A program made the translations under genes and the position numbers. From positions 1-64,000 of the forward strand of contig NOWV01000271.1 in NCBI GenBank assembly GCA_003344405.1: a stretch of 64,000 nucleotides of DNA. The letters are read 5' to 3'. The DNA comes from Trichoplax sp. H2 (taxonomy: Eukaryota > Placozoa > Uniplacotomia > Trichoplacea). The notes below the pieces were generated by a model. That model had not been told where the DNA came from, searched no databases, and saw nothing but the letters and a program-made list of their open reading frames with translations. This document shows, one piece after another, positions 1 to 14,517 of the stretch (position 1 is its first letter; the number at the start of each line of letters is the position of its first letter).

Positions 1-862
1 TATCCAATGAAGTATTGCCGAATGACCTCGTATTATACCTTGAAAGCTAAATTTAACGAAAAGGGGGAAAAATTGTCAAATTTTTAAGTTTTAGGCAACT
101 TTAATGTGAAATTCAATGAATGTCTAAGCATAAGAGTCATCATCTTGTGACTTTATGTGCATAAGGCCATCGCGCGATATTAGTTTACCGTTGTAAGGTA
201 TCAACTTCTTCAAGATCTTTTTTCTCACGTGAAAGAAGGATTTCACTATTCAAAGGATCTTGTATTTTATGTATACAGTATATAGAAGTTACGATCACGA
301 TATCTTACGATTACACAACGCATACAGCGAAAGCTCTGCTTGACTGAAGTCATTTACTCTAATTCATAGTGTCACGTAGGTAATTATATATATACTGTAC
401 AGTAATCACTCGTTCGATATGAATTGAATTAACGCTTCTATAAAGTGGAAGACTAATTATTACTGCTTGCCCTAACATGCTGTTGTACATTCTCACTGTA
501 ATCCATGACACTGGTTACACACCATTTACGCAATATTATGATTTCAATTATAGAATTATAGTACTTGATATTAGCAAGAAGCAAAATGATATCCACTAGT
601 TATAATTAAGTTGCCTAGCAGTTCACCGTACAGATTACTACTTAGAGTTAGTTCGGGCACGGCAAAAGTAGCGCCGATAGAAAAATATTTTTCGATTATA
701 CTGTAAAATTTTCCAAACGATGATACCAGCTTGAAAACCACACAAAAAAGAATCGTCTAAGGGTTATTGCGATACTAGCAATTTGACGAGTTGCGGTAAT
801 TTGGAGTTAATAGCTTCTGTTTACCCCTTTTAACGCTTTAATTTCTTCTTTGCTACGAGAAG

Positions 863-1219
863 AATACGATTCGCCGGGGTGATGCCGATTTATCTTATGA
901 ACTAATGCTAATGCGGATAACGATTAATGAAATGAAGATAACTCGTTTAACATCTATCATCACCCAAAACGTATGGCAAAGGCTGGATATGGAAAATTAC
1001 TACGACCAGGTTGTCGAAGACTTGATGATGCGTAATCGAACAAGAACATTACCTAGTAATTTGCCTAATAACATAAGTGATATTATTTGCAAGAAGAGAA
1101 GGCATGCCAGCTTTACCACCGATATTAACGACAGATATGATGATGAAAAGGAAATTTCTTATGATAAAGAAGATCCTGCCTTAATGGATGATTTTAGTTT
1201 TGATGAAACTGCTTTCTAA
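863..1219 (+). CDS. Terminal exon of an unidentified gene
   Basis: I do not recognise the protein. The frame is open from a good acceptor (pyrimidine-rich tract, then AG at 861-862) to a TAA at 1217-1219, about 118 codons. It starts with NTIRRGDADLSYELM and continues with a helical, charged stretch (MENYYDQVVEDLMMR). A basic patch (CKKRRH) follows, and the end is very acidic (DDEKEISYDKEDPALMDD). This composition is typical of coding sequence and unlike the surrounding AT-rich DNA. A first in-frame ATG lies at 905, so a short single-exon protein of 104 residues is the alternative. Earlier exons, if any, would lie to the left and were not found. Confidence 0.5.
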   Translation, partial: NTIRRGDADLSYELMLMRITINEMKITRLTSIITQNVWQRLDMENYYDQVVEDLMMRNRTRTLPSNLPNNISDIICKKRRHASFTTDINDRYDDEKEISYDKEDPALMDDFSFDETAF

Positions 1220-4200
1220 TTTGTGCATGATGTAAATTTCTTGTATATCTTAAAATTACATTTAAAAGAAAGGTACATTTTACTTTCTACTGAGTTGTTG
1301 ACATCTTCTTATTTCCTACATTTGATAGATGTCGATAAGTAATAAGTGAGATAAATAAAGCATCAGTAACTTATTGCTACCATACTTGAATACTGGATAA
1401 CTACTGTATAGTGTTGCAAAATCTTCAGATTAAATCTCTTTATACTAAGATAATTTTGGTATGGTATGATGATATATTAATATGCCATTTCGTCGCAGAC
1501 AACTTCAAAAATAATGAAGCTGTCTGGGTTTTTGATGCTGTTCTACTACTGCACTCGATTATGTGATGAAAAAATTTGTATGTGTACCATATCTACTTTG
1601 TCTATACGTGCCGGTATGTATTGTCATAACACCTACTGCTAACATGATTATAATATGTGCAAAGTTTTGAGTTATCTTACTATTCGTTTGTACCTTAAAG
1701 AATTGCTGATGTGTTGTTAATCTGTCTTGCCTTAATACATTCTTAATATCAGCAAATACCTACGGTCGTGTGGTCATCATTATGGTCACGGGACTGTAGT
1801 ATTAAAATGCGTGCTATTACATATACCCAACTGTTGTATTTATGAGGTTGAGGATAGATTCCCTCAAATCTTTTTTGTATGGCTTTTATGAATAATTTCA
1901 ATTTTTGTAGTGTTGCTACGGTTATGATGGCATTGTCTATACTCTAATAGCGATACTCTACTATTTTGTTGCTAGGATTTTTCTTACGCTGTAAAATAAA
2001 TAATAAAATAGCGTCGGTGTGCTTCAAATTACCGTCTTTATGATTTTACTGCAAATATAGGATAATAGCAAGTGCACCGTAAATACAGTAAATATTGCCT
2101 ACGTGAGTGTTGCTAAAATCGTATATCCTTGAATTTTATATAAAATAATCGATTTTTTGAAAATGGCTCTTATTTGACGTGTAGATAGATATACCGTACT
2201 GGTAGGCACTATATGTTACGCATGATTCCCTCCTATACGTTAAAAGCGTGTAGGAATAATGTGATGAGCAAGTATGTATAATTTTGTGAGCATGTCATTT
2301 AAATCGTAAAAGTGTAAAATGATTTCATATTTATTTTCTTATAAGATTCCAACTTTAATCTTTACCTTTTCTCATTAACACACTAGGTCGTTATGAATCA
2401 TTAACCAATTTTGAATGCGGGTATATCATAAAAATTTGTGACTGCACTACTTGGTGTTATGTAAGCAATTCACATTAGCATTTGAGGCTTATTGAATTTG
2501 AGGATAAATCAATAAAACGATTCATGGCGATAGAGGTATTGACGATCATTAATTTCCATATCTGTAGTCTCCATTTAATATTAAAGGTATACTAGTAATT
2601 GGGAGCTTGCTAACCACGATTTATCTTTAAAATTCAGTCCTTTCATTAATATAAGTTAAGAATTTCTTGAATTCAGAGGTATATGATGCCAAGGACCACT
2701 TAACAAAAAATTTCCTCAACTAAAACTACGGTACTTCGTACCCATGCCACAAGCCAAAGTCCCAATCTAACCTAACTTTACTCAACAATTTCTTTGAACT
2801 AGCGGCAGTAACAGGAACAGTATAGAAAAATAGGAGCTTCAGTAATGCTGGAACGATGAAGGGGGAGGGAAAGTTTTGTTGAGTAATCTGTGATGATGCA
2901 GAACTCTCTAAGATTCGTCAGAAAATATAATTCATGTTGGTCTGGAAATCGGTCGCAGGCCACGAACTCCAGGCTGTGTCCGATACAGAGTGTAAATGCC
3001 TCATAATTATAATTCAGTATTATCAAATATAATATATCACACATTGTCGATAACGTCCAAAAATCATTACCCTGTTCCATGTCTTGATATTTAGTTTAGA
3101 AAGTATGATCTTACTTAAAACGTTAACAAATGACTAAGCTGTATTTACAATTTTACATGTGCCGAAAGTTTGCATTCAGTACGATATACTGTATATTTTT
3201 TCTGGAACAGAAGTATCTTTGATTATTTTACTATGAAATCTTAAATCTACGCACATATAGCCGTTATAGCAGACCTATCTCCATCAATTGGCATAATGAT
3301 GACAATTATACGAGTATGCGATAACTACTTTTTTGCTTCCTCCTCGAATTTGTACTAATGCAACAGATGCCGAATGGTCCTATATTGATAGAAATTGCTT
3401 TGGAGTGACTTCATCTAATTACAGTAGTGCGTGTTTTGAAGGTAGAGTAAAAGTTTGCAGTAAAGAACTGTGTGGAACAGTATAATAATTTTTATCTTGT
3501 AACAAAACAGGTTCTATAGTGAGATCCTGTAATGATTTAAGCTAATTACAGTAGTTATGTGTTAGGGAAATACAGTGATAGTATGTAGGTTTAAGAATCC
3601 ATACACCACAAACGCTGAAAAAATCTTAAGTAAGATGGTAGCATTAGACCTGAGTAGACAAGTGATGTCAAGGATTACTTTTAGGCATTAAGATAGTCGC
3701 CTACTATTAGTGTATGATTGTAGAGACGATAGCTGTAGCCTTAAGCTAGACTGTAGAGGAGTTAAGTCGATATATAGAGAGCTAGATGTGCATAGTTACA
3801 TGATATAAGCATTACTATTGTAATACATACTTGAAACTAAATTTTAAGTTATAAACTATTTTTAGCCTCTATATTATGAAACTAATTTATAGGGTAATTA
3901 ACTTAGAGAAAGGCTAGAAGTAGTACTTGATTACAAATCTAATACAGTGAAATTGTAGATTTGTAACAAGGATGATGAAACCGCACACTTGCATTATTTG
4001 TATATTAGGATGCTTTAGGACCCTTTCTATAATTTTAGACCGTTTAATTATAGCTATGCAAAAATAATAAGCCAGTAGAGACAGGATGAAAAAAAAAAAC
4101 AAGTATTCCGTATAATCAAACAGAGATTATACGAAGGTGTATCTTAAACTCAAGCTAGTGCAAATCAATAATGTTGTAGCTAGCTTTTCTTTCAATTTCC

Positions 4201-4804
4201 TGCATAAGAAGGACTTACGTCAAAATATTGCAATCTCGAGATAGTCGAATATTAATGTTTTATTGATGAAAACTCTATAATTAAAACATTAAAGTATGGT
4301 GTATTCAAAGAAATAACAGCGAACAGTATTTTACCGGAAAAAAACTAATTAGATACACGAAACAACGTACCGTAAGATAACAGAGGATTAGGTGGCTATA
4401 TAATATACTGTCTGTATGTGTTGATTTTATGAATTAACTGCTTCAGTAAATTAGCTATTTATACATTGCCGTAGCCTCATATAAGATATCGGATTGCTCT
4501 ATTCTAGGCTATAAAACTAAAGGTTTAATATCTTCAATTACAAGTATTTATGGCATTGATATTCATTTCTTTATAATTATTAAATATTGTGAAGTTCGTT
4601 ATGAACAATATTTGTTGATAATCAACGGCGCCTAACATTCTATTGATATTTAGGAAAATGGCTCATTCCTAGCAATGCCTGTTTTATTCCTTCTGAAACT
4701 TAGCTATATAAAATAAAGAGATCAATTTTAAAGAGGAATTATACAATTCGCAAGACTGTAGCAAAAAGTATCTAATTAAGAATTTAATATTTAACACTCA
4801 CCTA
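1220..4804. other. No gene recognised
   Basis: AT-rich DNA without a frame I can support. A 93-codon minus-strand open frame at 2799-3080 has no flanking splice sites or motif that make it convincing. Confidence 0.4.
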
Positions 4805-4906
4805 GACAAATATCTTAGTGCTAAGAATAGATCCCTATCCGACAGTAAATTAAAGGACAAATATGCTAGTGCTAAGAATAGACCCCTTTCCGATAGTAAA
4901 TTAAAG
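4805..4906. repeat. 51-bp tandem duplication
   Basis: Two adjacent copies, 4805-4855 and 4856-4906, differ at only a few positions. Both contain the words AGTGCTAAGAATAGA and AGTAAATTAAAG. This is a simple local duplication with no coding sense seen. Confidence 0.9.
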
Positions 4907-5558
4907 CTTCAATTCAGGTTATACATGTATGTTGAATATTTACTAGTAGATCGATATTAAATACATGTCTAAAATCTTGTAATCAAAACATAAAACATAC
5001 TTTTGCAATTTTATAACACATACTTTATTTAGTCATTTAATTTAAAATGCTAACATTTGCGTTAGGAATGCGCGCATTGATTAGTCGCGCATAGATTAGG
5101 TGTAAATTTCACGTTAACTTTCTCTTTCTTATATCTAATTATTTTTAATGCTAGAGCAGAAATGACAACGAAAATCGCGCCGAACTCGACGTAATAGTTA
5201 AACTGCATACAAAATAAATTAGACAAGTCCATACCAGGATATATGCAATATTAGACCAGTGTTTTAGGGACCTGGCGGGCTCTCTACTGTATACTGGTTG
5301 AAAGCTGTTCAGCCATAGTGCAGCATTTAATTGGATCTTTTAAATTTTCAAAACGTTTACATTAAATTTGGCTCAAATTCCACATAAACATCAATTAGCT
5401 CTTGATGTTTCTATTACATTTTACCACAGTATTAAGATATTTTATTTCTTTAAAATTTTAACTTAAACCAACAGTCACTGGTACATGTACGGTCGGTTCA
5501 ATCAGCATACAAGTCACGTCGTAATAGTGGTCTTATACGACTCGTAGTCCTATATTAG

Positions 5559-5772
5559 CAGGAGAAAACAAGTTTTATTTTTGTACCGAGTAGATTTGAC
5601 AAAACTAAAGTACCAAGTAGACAGTTTCAGACGATCAGATAGCTTGAGTATACATAGCAGTACAGAGGCAATTACAGGCCTTTCACAGGATACAAATACG
5701 AACTATTTTCAAAATGATATAGATAATATTGTTGTGCTATTGAGTACCAAGGTCTCTCTTCATAAAGGCTAA
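5559..5772 (+). CDS. Possible terminal exon, unidentified
   Basis: The open frame follows an acceptor (TTAG at 5555-5558, phase 1) and ends at TAA 5770-5772. It encodes RRKQVLFLYRVDLTKLKYQV, then a Ser/Thr-rich hydrophilic stretch (SFRRSDSLSIHSSTEAITG). This looks more like coding sequence, for example a cytoplasmic tail, than a chance frame. No ATG begins it, so it would have to be a 3' exon of a plus-strand gene whose other exons I could not identify. Confidence 0.3.
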
Positions 5773-6471
5773 GACATTGATCAGATATTTTAATCTACTG
5801 CCAGGTACATCACTTATATTATAATTTAAGGCAGCCAAAATCACCTTCTTTGCCTATTTCGTCTCGGTAAAAGATGAATTTATTCCCTCAATCAATATTG
5901 TCAAGCTTAGTCAAGGCTAATCTACATAGATTCTAATAGATTAGTAATATCGACATGGCCGTAGTCTGCCTATTACGACATATGCGATAGTTGAGGTCAT
6001 AGACTACTTAATTTATATTGGACAGGAAGCTCTATTCGGACGGTCGGATATTTCGGGTTCATGCGTTATAATAATACTATTCCAAACAATCGTTATAATG
6101 TCCTTGAGGGGGTTGCTCGATTCTGTAATTCGCTATTTTTTCTAAATTAGATAATATTATATCGATATCTATTCTATTTTACTAAATTTTGCTTCGAAAC
6201 AGTTACATAAAGTCTTGAATGCTCTTAAATTAGTACAAAAGATTCAGAAAAGAGAGGCAAAGATTTATACCAGTTATCTAGGTATAAAAATGTCTGCCTG
6301 TCTGAAGAGTTCCTTGTCTAAGTGTATCTAGTAGTTCATGGTAAGGCAGTCACTCTTATGATTGATTTATATTGAATCAAAATTTTTTATAGCTCAACCA
6401 ATAATCTCAGGGAAATGAAGTTTGTAACAAATTGCTATAAGCACTTTTAAGAAATACTTTGAAAATCACCA

Positions 6472-6726
6472 CTATATCACTAGCATATTCCTACATCGCG
6501 TTTCCGCCGGTATAATTTGTTTATATGTATAGTTGACATATCGTACTGCAGTTGTTACCTGTCTCAATTTGTAGAGACTATTACAACACTCAAACACTGT
6601 TAATATCAATATTCTTACATCCTCTGGAATTGTGGATAACGTAGTGCCGTAATACTTACGGAGATATTTTGAAATAATGCTCATCATATTATGAATAAAT
6701 ACTACAAATTTTAGTACCAATTTCAT
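6472..6726 (-). CDS. Doubtful open frame, unidentified
   Basis: An 84-codon frame starting MKLVLKFVVFIHNMMSIISK and ending at a stop at 6472. The middle (TIPEDVRILILTVFECC) reads like real protein, but I recognise no family and see no clear partner exon. It lies just beyond the 3' end of the first insulin-like gene on the same strand. It could be a chance frame. Confidence 0.2.
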   Translation of the reverse strand: MKLVLKFVVFIHNMMSIISKYLRKYYGTTLSTIPEDVRILILTVFECCNSLYKLRQVTTAVRYVNYTYKQIIPAETRCRNMLVI

Positions 6727-7305
6727 ATAAATTAATTACTGGTATGAACCGTCAGTAACACCTAGGGCAACAGCTTACAATATTAATTCCTGTATTTCAT
6801 AATGATGGTTGAAAAGAATTAGAAGCGTTTAGATAAGTAATGATTCCTATCCTATATATTGACAGTCTTTTATTGATTGCGATACATATCATCCGAGGTT
6901 GCAGAGACCTACTTAATTAGTGCCGTAAGGGCTACATAGATACCGTACTAAGCTAAATTATCGGCGAACGAATTATAGTTTAATTAGATGCTTTTAAAAT
7001 TATATCTTCATTTGGTGTTGAAAACAGTAACTAAAAATCAAATTTAAGTAGTTTCTGAGTAGCTTTCAGAATAGTCTATTCTCTAAGAACGTTTTACTAC
7101 TTAAATTTTCTCTACAACTCCAGTCAGTAAAAGACGATAAATATTTCAAGAATTGAATCTAAGCATTTGGCTATCTACTGATTTTGCCATTTGCCAGTTA
7201 CTTTCAATACTCTAGATAAGTTTACTCTTACAATTCCATTGCGTGAATACCTTCTTTTAGTGCATCAGCCATATTTCGCCATGTGATCATTTGCTTATGA
7301 TGGAA

Positions 7306-10184
7306 TTATTTTTTATATCCGTAATATTCACGTGAGATTTCACATACGTATGGCTTGCCTTTCTCGTAATTGATTTCATCACCACATTGGACTAATAAGT
7401 CACCGTTATTACAACTACTGTCTTCGTCACAACATTGGCCCCACATTGGATAAGAAGATTCTCCTGCTTCACGTTCACGTACAGGACTGCCTCTTAAAAA
7501 GCTATTAGCATTTGCTAAACTTATAAAGACCTTGGAGTTCAAGTCTATAGAGCAAAACCATAAAAGAGTCTCTGTTATTAATATATAATTTATTTCCTAA
7601 ACCTAGTGAAAATAAACTTAAAAATTTGCTTGATAGAACATACTTATTTGTTATCGTTTGATTTTATTACAATTTTTACGTGACTTTATAATGAGAGCAA
7701 AATTTTAACCACTTCTTCGTATAGTAGATCAATTTATCAGGATCATTTGTGGTAGTAGATAGCAAAATTTCGGCTTTGCCGTAAGATAACAGTTTATCGA
7801 ATATCAGAGATTCAATGATAACAAATTATTATCAACGAATATCATCACATTTATTAAAGGCAAGATAATTGATTCTAAAAGAAATTATTGATTTCCATAT
7901 GTGTAAGATAAAAACAAAGAAATAGAATATAAAATAGTACATTGCTTGCAAAATATATATCAATTTCAAGAAAGAATGTTGCCATGTATAATTCTATTAA
8001 ACTATGACTCTAATTGATCTTTAAGCGAGACAAAACTTAAGGTAAATAAGTAAGAAAATGCTGTAGTTAGAGAGAATCCAATTTGATAGTGTTGCGGAGC
8101 TAACTCTATATTACTGTCACAAACCAACTTCGTGACAAGTATAACGTAAAACAAATCTCTAAATTACTATAGTCTCCGGGATTCAGTATCCCTACTTACA
8201 AGAATTTAGACGCCTTTGATTCTACGTTAAAACAACTATACAATTGAGAACTGCTTTATTCAACTATCTGACGGGTTTATATACCCTTCTACAGCAGCTA
8301 ACATTCACAAGTCATCTTATAATAACACTTGGGTGAGAACATCTACTAACTAGTTTTTCACAGTCGGACTACAATATGTCCATTCACAGAATCATTTCAG
8401 CACATATTACAGCACAGCAATAAATTTACTGTAACACATTTATAATTAGAGTAATTCCTATTGTAAGTAACTAGTTGTAATATAATATCACTATACTATA
8501 TTAACCAAATTTAGATAGCTATTTCTCCACGGTAGTTCGTACCGTGACAATTACGTACGCCTCTGACGATTCATTTAATTTACTTTACTTATCAGAAGCA
8601 GATTTGCGACGTCAGATTACAGTAAGAGTATATAAAAAGAGTAAACAGTTGTTTATTGAGTTCCTTTTATAGACTGTACTAAATGGTAATCTGCCTTAAG
8701 ATGAATAAGGTAGCTCTCAACTCAATACGAAAGTATCTACTGAGTCCGTTCGTAAGAGTGAGATTATGACTGCTAGATTAACAGATTAGAAAATAATATC
8801 CAATACAGTAAATTGTTGTAATCTTAAGAATTAATACTTTATGATTTTATGACGTTTCTTGACTTTAAATTAAAACATCGCGTGCAATATATTAATTTAG
8901 CATAATTCAACTATAAAATTAACGACAAAGATATACTGATCACTTTGCAGTAAGCAATTAAATATTGCCTTTTTGCATGCTAATAATATTATTTAGAATC
9001 GAAACTATGCAATATAAAGTGGTTAAGATTCGATGGAAAATATAGAATCTAGGATACGGAGCTTTAAATACTTATTTTCATTCATTTCATTAGCACAAAA
9101 AAAAAATATTATTGTTACGATGATACTAAGCAAGGTAAAGGCCTGAATAAAATCTCAAACGGTTATTAATGGTGAAAAAAGCCTCGGGAAGAGCAAATAA
9201 CCTCATATAAAGTTAACAACTGAATAACGTATTGAATAAATTGAAAACATGTTGCAAAAATTGATAATTACACGGAAATCGACACCTGGTGTATAAATAT
9301 CAACATCATTAAGTAGCGTAACAGTAAACGAAGTAATGGGGGTAAAATTTTAGAAAATTTACCTATTATGTCATATATATTCAATTAATAATAGTCAACG
9401 TAGTCATCTATGGACTGTAAAATCTTAACTAGTAACATATATATGACATTAAATTAATTTTTTTCATTAATTAAGAGCATTAGTATATTGTCCATTTTGA
9501 ACAATTACTGCAAAGCGATTTCATTGATCCAGACTTTTAAGTTTTGTTTTCCGACATGGTATAAGAATAAATGACTGAATTTAGAGCAGGATAAATTGTG
9601 AATATATTCAGTATAAAACTCGAGAATATTAGGCGGCTGATAAATTTCCTCTTTTTAATTAATGACTGATTATATAAATAATTGTGAATAGATATTGCTG
9701 AGAACTTAGAAAGAGACACTATACGCAAATTGATATATTTTGCATTATAATTGACTTGTACTATGAACGTATTTCAAAGTGAGTAGTATAATTTGTCTAA
9801 ATCTTCGTGAATTGCATCTCAGACGCGATTTTAAACAGTTTTGAATTAGTAAATTATTATATGAAATCTCGATTCATGCTGATATATAAACATTAACTGC
9901 TCTACGTGCATTAGTATCAGTTTCTTACCTTCATTTGTAGTTGTTTTCTTTTCGGTATCAGAATTTGATCTGCGTCGACGGACACCATTACAGGTTGCTT
10001 CGTAACTTTGCAAGTATTTTGAATAGAAACCACCCTGGCAAGTATCCCAGAAATAAGACGTTGCGGCACGTTGGCTAGCACAGCTTAATGAGTTGTGGGT
10101 TTCATAAACTATATCGACGGAGACGACAGGTTCAGCCAAAATAAGAAATAAGAAAATTGATACCAGCTCAAGTTTAATTTTCAT
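7306..10184 (-). CDS. Insulin/relaxin-like peptide precursor 1 (8 Cys)
   Basis: Secreted hormone-like precursor of 164 residues in two exons: 9929-10184 (start codon at 10184) and 7306-7544. The intron interrupts a codon after its first base (phase 1) in the connecting peptide, as in classical insulin genes. Residues 1 to about 22 form a hydrophobic signal peptide (VSIFLFLILAEPVVS). The B-like segment has Cys35, Cys49 and Cys65 (C-x13-C-x15-C). A tetrabasic RRRR at 69-72 is a furin-type cleavage site. The A-like segment has Cys123, 124, 130, 139 and 153 (CC-x5-C-x8-C-x13-C). Insulins normally have C-x11-C in B and CC-x3-C-x8-C in A, so this is a divergent eight-cysteine form. An upstream in-frame Met (10229) would add 15 residues before the signal peptide. 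I prefer 10184 because the hydrophobic segment then begins near the N-terminus. The family call is inferred from architecture. Confidence 0.7.
8115..8549. mobile_element. Solo LTR, family B (intron of insulin-like gene 1)
   Basis: 435 bp that begin TGTCACAAACC and end GTGACA, flanked by a perfect 5-bp duplication ATTAC (8110-8114 and 8550-8554). TG...CA ends plus 5-bp target duplications are the mark of LTR retroelements. Related copies lie at 29693-30264 and 60610-61176, with an old one at 50826-51335. This copy is shorter by an internal deletion. Confidence 0.85.
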
Positions 10185-13100
10185 GTTGCTCTTTAGAATT
10201 TTTGTTGAAAGTGTAATAACGCCTACCAAACTCCTAAAACGAATAATAAATTCTTAGCTAGTTTGAATGTTTAATATTCAAGTGACGGTAGAAATTTTCT
10301 TATGGCAGATAAAATAGCTTTCTAAGCACAACTAGCCACAGCTGTAATATCATAAAAAAGAATTTTTGATGGATTATTTATACCCCTCTCTGTCATTGCC
10401 AGAAGCGAAGTTAATAATTAATACCGAAATTAATTATATGATACTATCTTAGAATCAATAAACAAAATAAAATTTATTATTAAACCAGGCAAAGTCTTTA
10501 TCAAAGCTGTTATTAAATAAAGATATGAATATTTTTAATTTATTTTCTTATTAATTCAATATGCTTAATAATTCTTTTCTTCCATTCCGTTCTTGATGGG
10601 TCATGCTAAAAGATGCATTACGAAAGAATTAATAAGATCAATAAATCATTTGTTTACAGTAGATAAGTACTTGTTTTATCGCATCAATTAACCAAGCTTA
10701 AAATAAACTTCCTTTTTCATCACAGCTTTATCAATAAAAATTAGTTATTATCGACGTTAATGAGTTGAAATACTTGTATAGCGATAGCTCTGTTATTAAT
10801 TGAGAGCTGATAATTCGATGAGATACACAACGCTATTGTCTTAAGACGAAAGTCCAACTATTAGCTCGCTAAAAATTGTCTATATTTTCTTAACGTGACA
10901 GATCGAAGTAGAGTATAGATGGAAATTAATACGATCATTGAGCGTATACCATCACGGTTTACAACTGTATCATTGAGGTGAGACCTAGCGGTTATAAGAA
11001 GTCTGCTTATTAGCTACTCAACGCATAACCCAAGTGCATTAATTTAAAGATTTTGTACTTTATAATAGCAAATTATAGATAGGCGTTGTTTTGTGAGCAA
11101 AAAAAGGGTGAAAATGCGGTATTTATTTCAACACTATTAAGAATTGAAGAGATTTTCAAAATTAGAAATTGACGACATCAAGTTTTCAGCATATTTATTT
11201 TCAACCTTCAAAGATACAGTATCATACTATGTAGATAGTCTATAACATCAATTAAATTAAAATCTGTCATGAAGCTATTGAAAGTTATCGACAAAAATAT
11301 CCATTAATGTTAATTGCCAAAAACAACATAGTTTTAAAACATTCTAGTTACTGCTGCTGAAATGGGTTTAATAAACTATCATGGAAAATAACTCTACAAA
11401 TAGTTACCAAGGCGTTGTCATTCCTATAAAGATCTTATGATAACTTGTATTAAGTAAATACTATAAGGAAAACTGTAGGGCCAAGTAATATCGGATTTAA
11501 CCTTGAAGTTGCCATAGAGCTAACATTTATGAGTTTACTGTAACTCAATCTTCCATGGCCCCTATAGTGAAGTTCAAATTAGATTTAGTGATCATAATCT
11601 CAATAACTTATAGCTTACTAGATTGAGTAAACAACGATAAGTACACCATTAGGCTGCTAAGTTTGACTACTCTCTCCATTTCTTAGTAAATACCACTATG
11701 CTATATCGATACTGCTGCGCTTATTAACTTACTGTAATTAATGATAGATATTCAAACTTAGAATAAATTAATCATCTTAGTTAGAAAATATTGGACCATG
11801 TCTGATTGTTACTTTAAAATAAGCTGTTAGAAATGATGCTGGATAATTTCAAATCTGCTAAAGCATTCAACTTATTACTATACATGATGACATATCTTCA
11901 ATACTGTATTAGTTGATATTATTGCAAATTGGTGTCATTCTGTTGCAATATATATCTCGATTCTGATTTGCCTTAGAGTCAGAGCCAGAGCAAAAAAATG
12001 TACATGTGTTTAATATCTGTCTAGATCATTATATATATATATAAACTTGTATTTTTCCTAATAATCGATCATAAATGTATGGCTGATAAAACTTCTAAAT
12101 ACGATAAAGGAATCGCATGTTACTAAGATAATTTAATGTAAAACCGCGCTTATGTAGCTTTTAAACGGCTCATCATGATCTTGAAGAAGTGGTACCGTTA
12201 CATCACCAATCCATGCCTACTTTAAATCATCAAAATGTAAACTAATGCAAATTTTATTCCAAACTTATTAGCAATTATTGATGGTCATAATAATAAAACT
12301 ATGTATGCTTAGTTATCCATATGTCACAACTTAGTAATTGGAACGAGAAAAACAAGCTAACTTAAGACGCAAAGTCAAGTTTTGAGCTAAAGTCGTTAAC
12401 AATAGTTATCTTTATTTTAAGAGAAATTCTGTTTATATAGTAAATGTCTTTACGTAAACATATCATTACTGCTATCTCTATCTCTTAATTTAGTATTCAT
12501 CACCCTAGTAAATATCTAAACAGATTTTCCTTCGTTATTACACTTTTACTGAAACTCTGGTCTAGATAAACGTTCGGTGACTGTGCCGTTAAACCTATAG
12601 TCATTATCATAATATCAAAATACTCTAATAATAGTTTTACTAATTTTGGTATGAGCAAGTAATCGATATATCAGTAAATACATAAAAATCTTCTAAAAAC
12701 ATAAATATCCTATTTTAAGTCCTATTCTTATTTAATTACATGTTATGTCCAAAATTATAAAATTTATACTTTACAAAACTAAAGATATTATAATACCATG
12801 ATAGATATTATTTCAGATAGCATCATTTTGGTAGAGTACTGAAATTGTTTTGTTCGAACGAAATCATATGTAAGCGTTCCTTCATTGCGACATCGTACAC
12901 CTACTTCAAAATGTCTTAATTTGTAGTGGTCCATACTAAAAATTTTAAGTTATCAGCAATCATAAGTAATTATAATTGCTTGAAAAGTCTAAGCACCATC
13001 GTGTGCGCTGTTTGATTTAGCTACGTTCAGCAGTGAGATCCATCGTGATCTATATTGTCTCAGTTAGACCATAAGGTCAAATAATATTCAACGTCGTTTT

Positions 13101-13834
13101 GGATCATTAATTGGTCTCAAATAGAGAGTAGCCTAGGACTTACAGATATCGGTCAGGTATTGATTATTTGCGTAGAAGTAGTACAATTAGGACATTAGTC
13201 GGAGAACCCCGAGAATTTCCCGCATTGGCAGATGAATTAGTTCTCATGCAAGACGTTAAATATATTTAACGATAACACGTATATGTACAGTAGACGTAAA
13301 TCTCCGAGTATATGCCTTACGTGGATTAAATAGCATGTGTTTGATGGAAAGAAACAGTTGTCATTATAATATAATTTTGATGCAATTTGTAATCGTTATA
13401 GTATAATTCGACTATCATGCATCAGTCATTAGATAACTATATTCGTAAATATCTTTGTCTTCATTAAGTGGTGATCCGTACCTTAGATCACCATCTAATT
13501 TATAGGAAGGTTTCAGCGCTAACTGTTCTAAGACTCTTTAACTACGATAGAAGAAATGTAAATTGTGGTATATAGTTCAATAAAGAGAATTTTTAAGAGT
13601 TCTTGAAAATTTACGTTAACCACGTGGAACACGATGTGTTTAAGCTCTGTCTGTTGGAGTAGTAATATCCCTAATAAAAGCATACGTATTTTTTCCCCTG
13701 AAATACAATTCAGGAAGCATAATATCATATAGATCGTAAATTATATTACTTTGTAGCTAATCAGTTTTGTGATAGATCTTGAAAATATAATCCGGAATTT
13801 TAATAATACGAACTTAACTAATATTTCAGACTTA
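10185..13834. other. No gene recognised
   Basis: Upstream DNA of insulin-like gene 1, AT-rich, with a short TA run near 12031-12044. The minus-strand frame at 13528-13728 (66 codons) has no support. Confidence 0.4.
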
Positions 13835-14517
13835 TTTAGATCCTTTCATCATTCCTGTTATAAGTATTTAAAATCGTGATATTTGGAGCAGTTTTTAAAT
13901 GGAAATTAAGCCATACCATGGATTAAATGATGCATATGAGTTCGAACTTGCGAAGGTAACCATATGACATATGGTAACTTAACGGCGGCTATGACATTTT
14001 AAACGTTAATATAGATTAAAAAGAGTTTAATGTGTTTATATATCCTGGTTTCAGTAGATGCTTCGAAAATCAAGAAGTTAATGGTTCAAATTTGTTGCTT
14101 TCATCATTGTTACTACCTTCAATACAAACTTAAGATAGTAGGTTCAGCAAAATATTGATTTTAACTGACGTGATATTATTTAGGTAATAGAACAAAAAGT
14201 AGTTTTTGCGTAATAAACTGATGAGAAAGTTATTAAACATGTTTATAGTCTAGGTTAAATTATTTCAATAATATTAATTTGCGATGCAACGTTTGTAGAT
14301 TTTCCTATACGGAATTTACGGGAAAGTTTTATTTTAGTATGTTAGTCTTTTTAATAAATTTTAAGCTATTAATCACCTTCTCTAATTAACTTGTTCCTAT
14401 ATACTACTTGATAATCTTTTAGCAATACCTCAAGCTAAGATGTAATGATATACAAAAAATCAAAATCATTTAGCTATAACAAATAAAGTTTCCTCGTTAA
14501 TTATATTAATTGCTCAA
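13835..14517. repeat. Left copy of a gap-flanking duplication (probable allele 1)
   Basis: This 683-bp stretch reappears almost base for base at 14538-15712 on the other side of a run of N. It lacks the solo LTR and a roughly 70-bp insertion present in the right copy, and so shows the empty LTR site (a single AATGT). Confidence 0.9.

Noticed and set aside
2799-3080. 93-codon minus-strand frame.
   Set aside because: No recognisable domain, no good splice sites and no partner exon.
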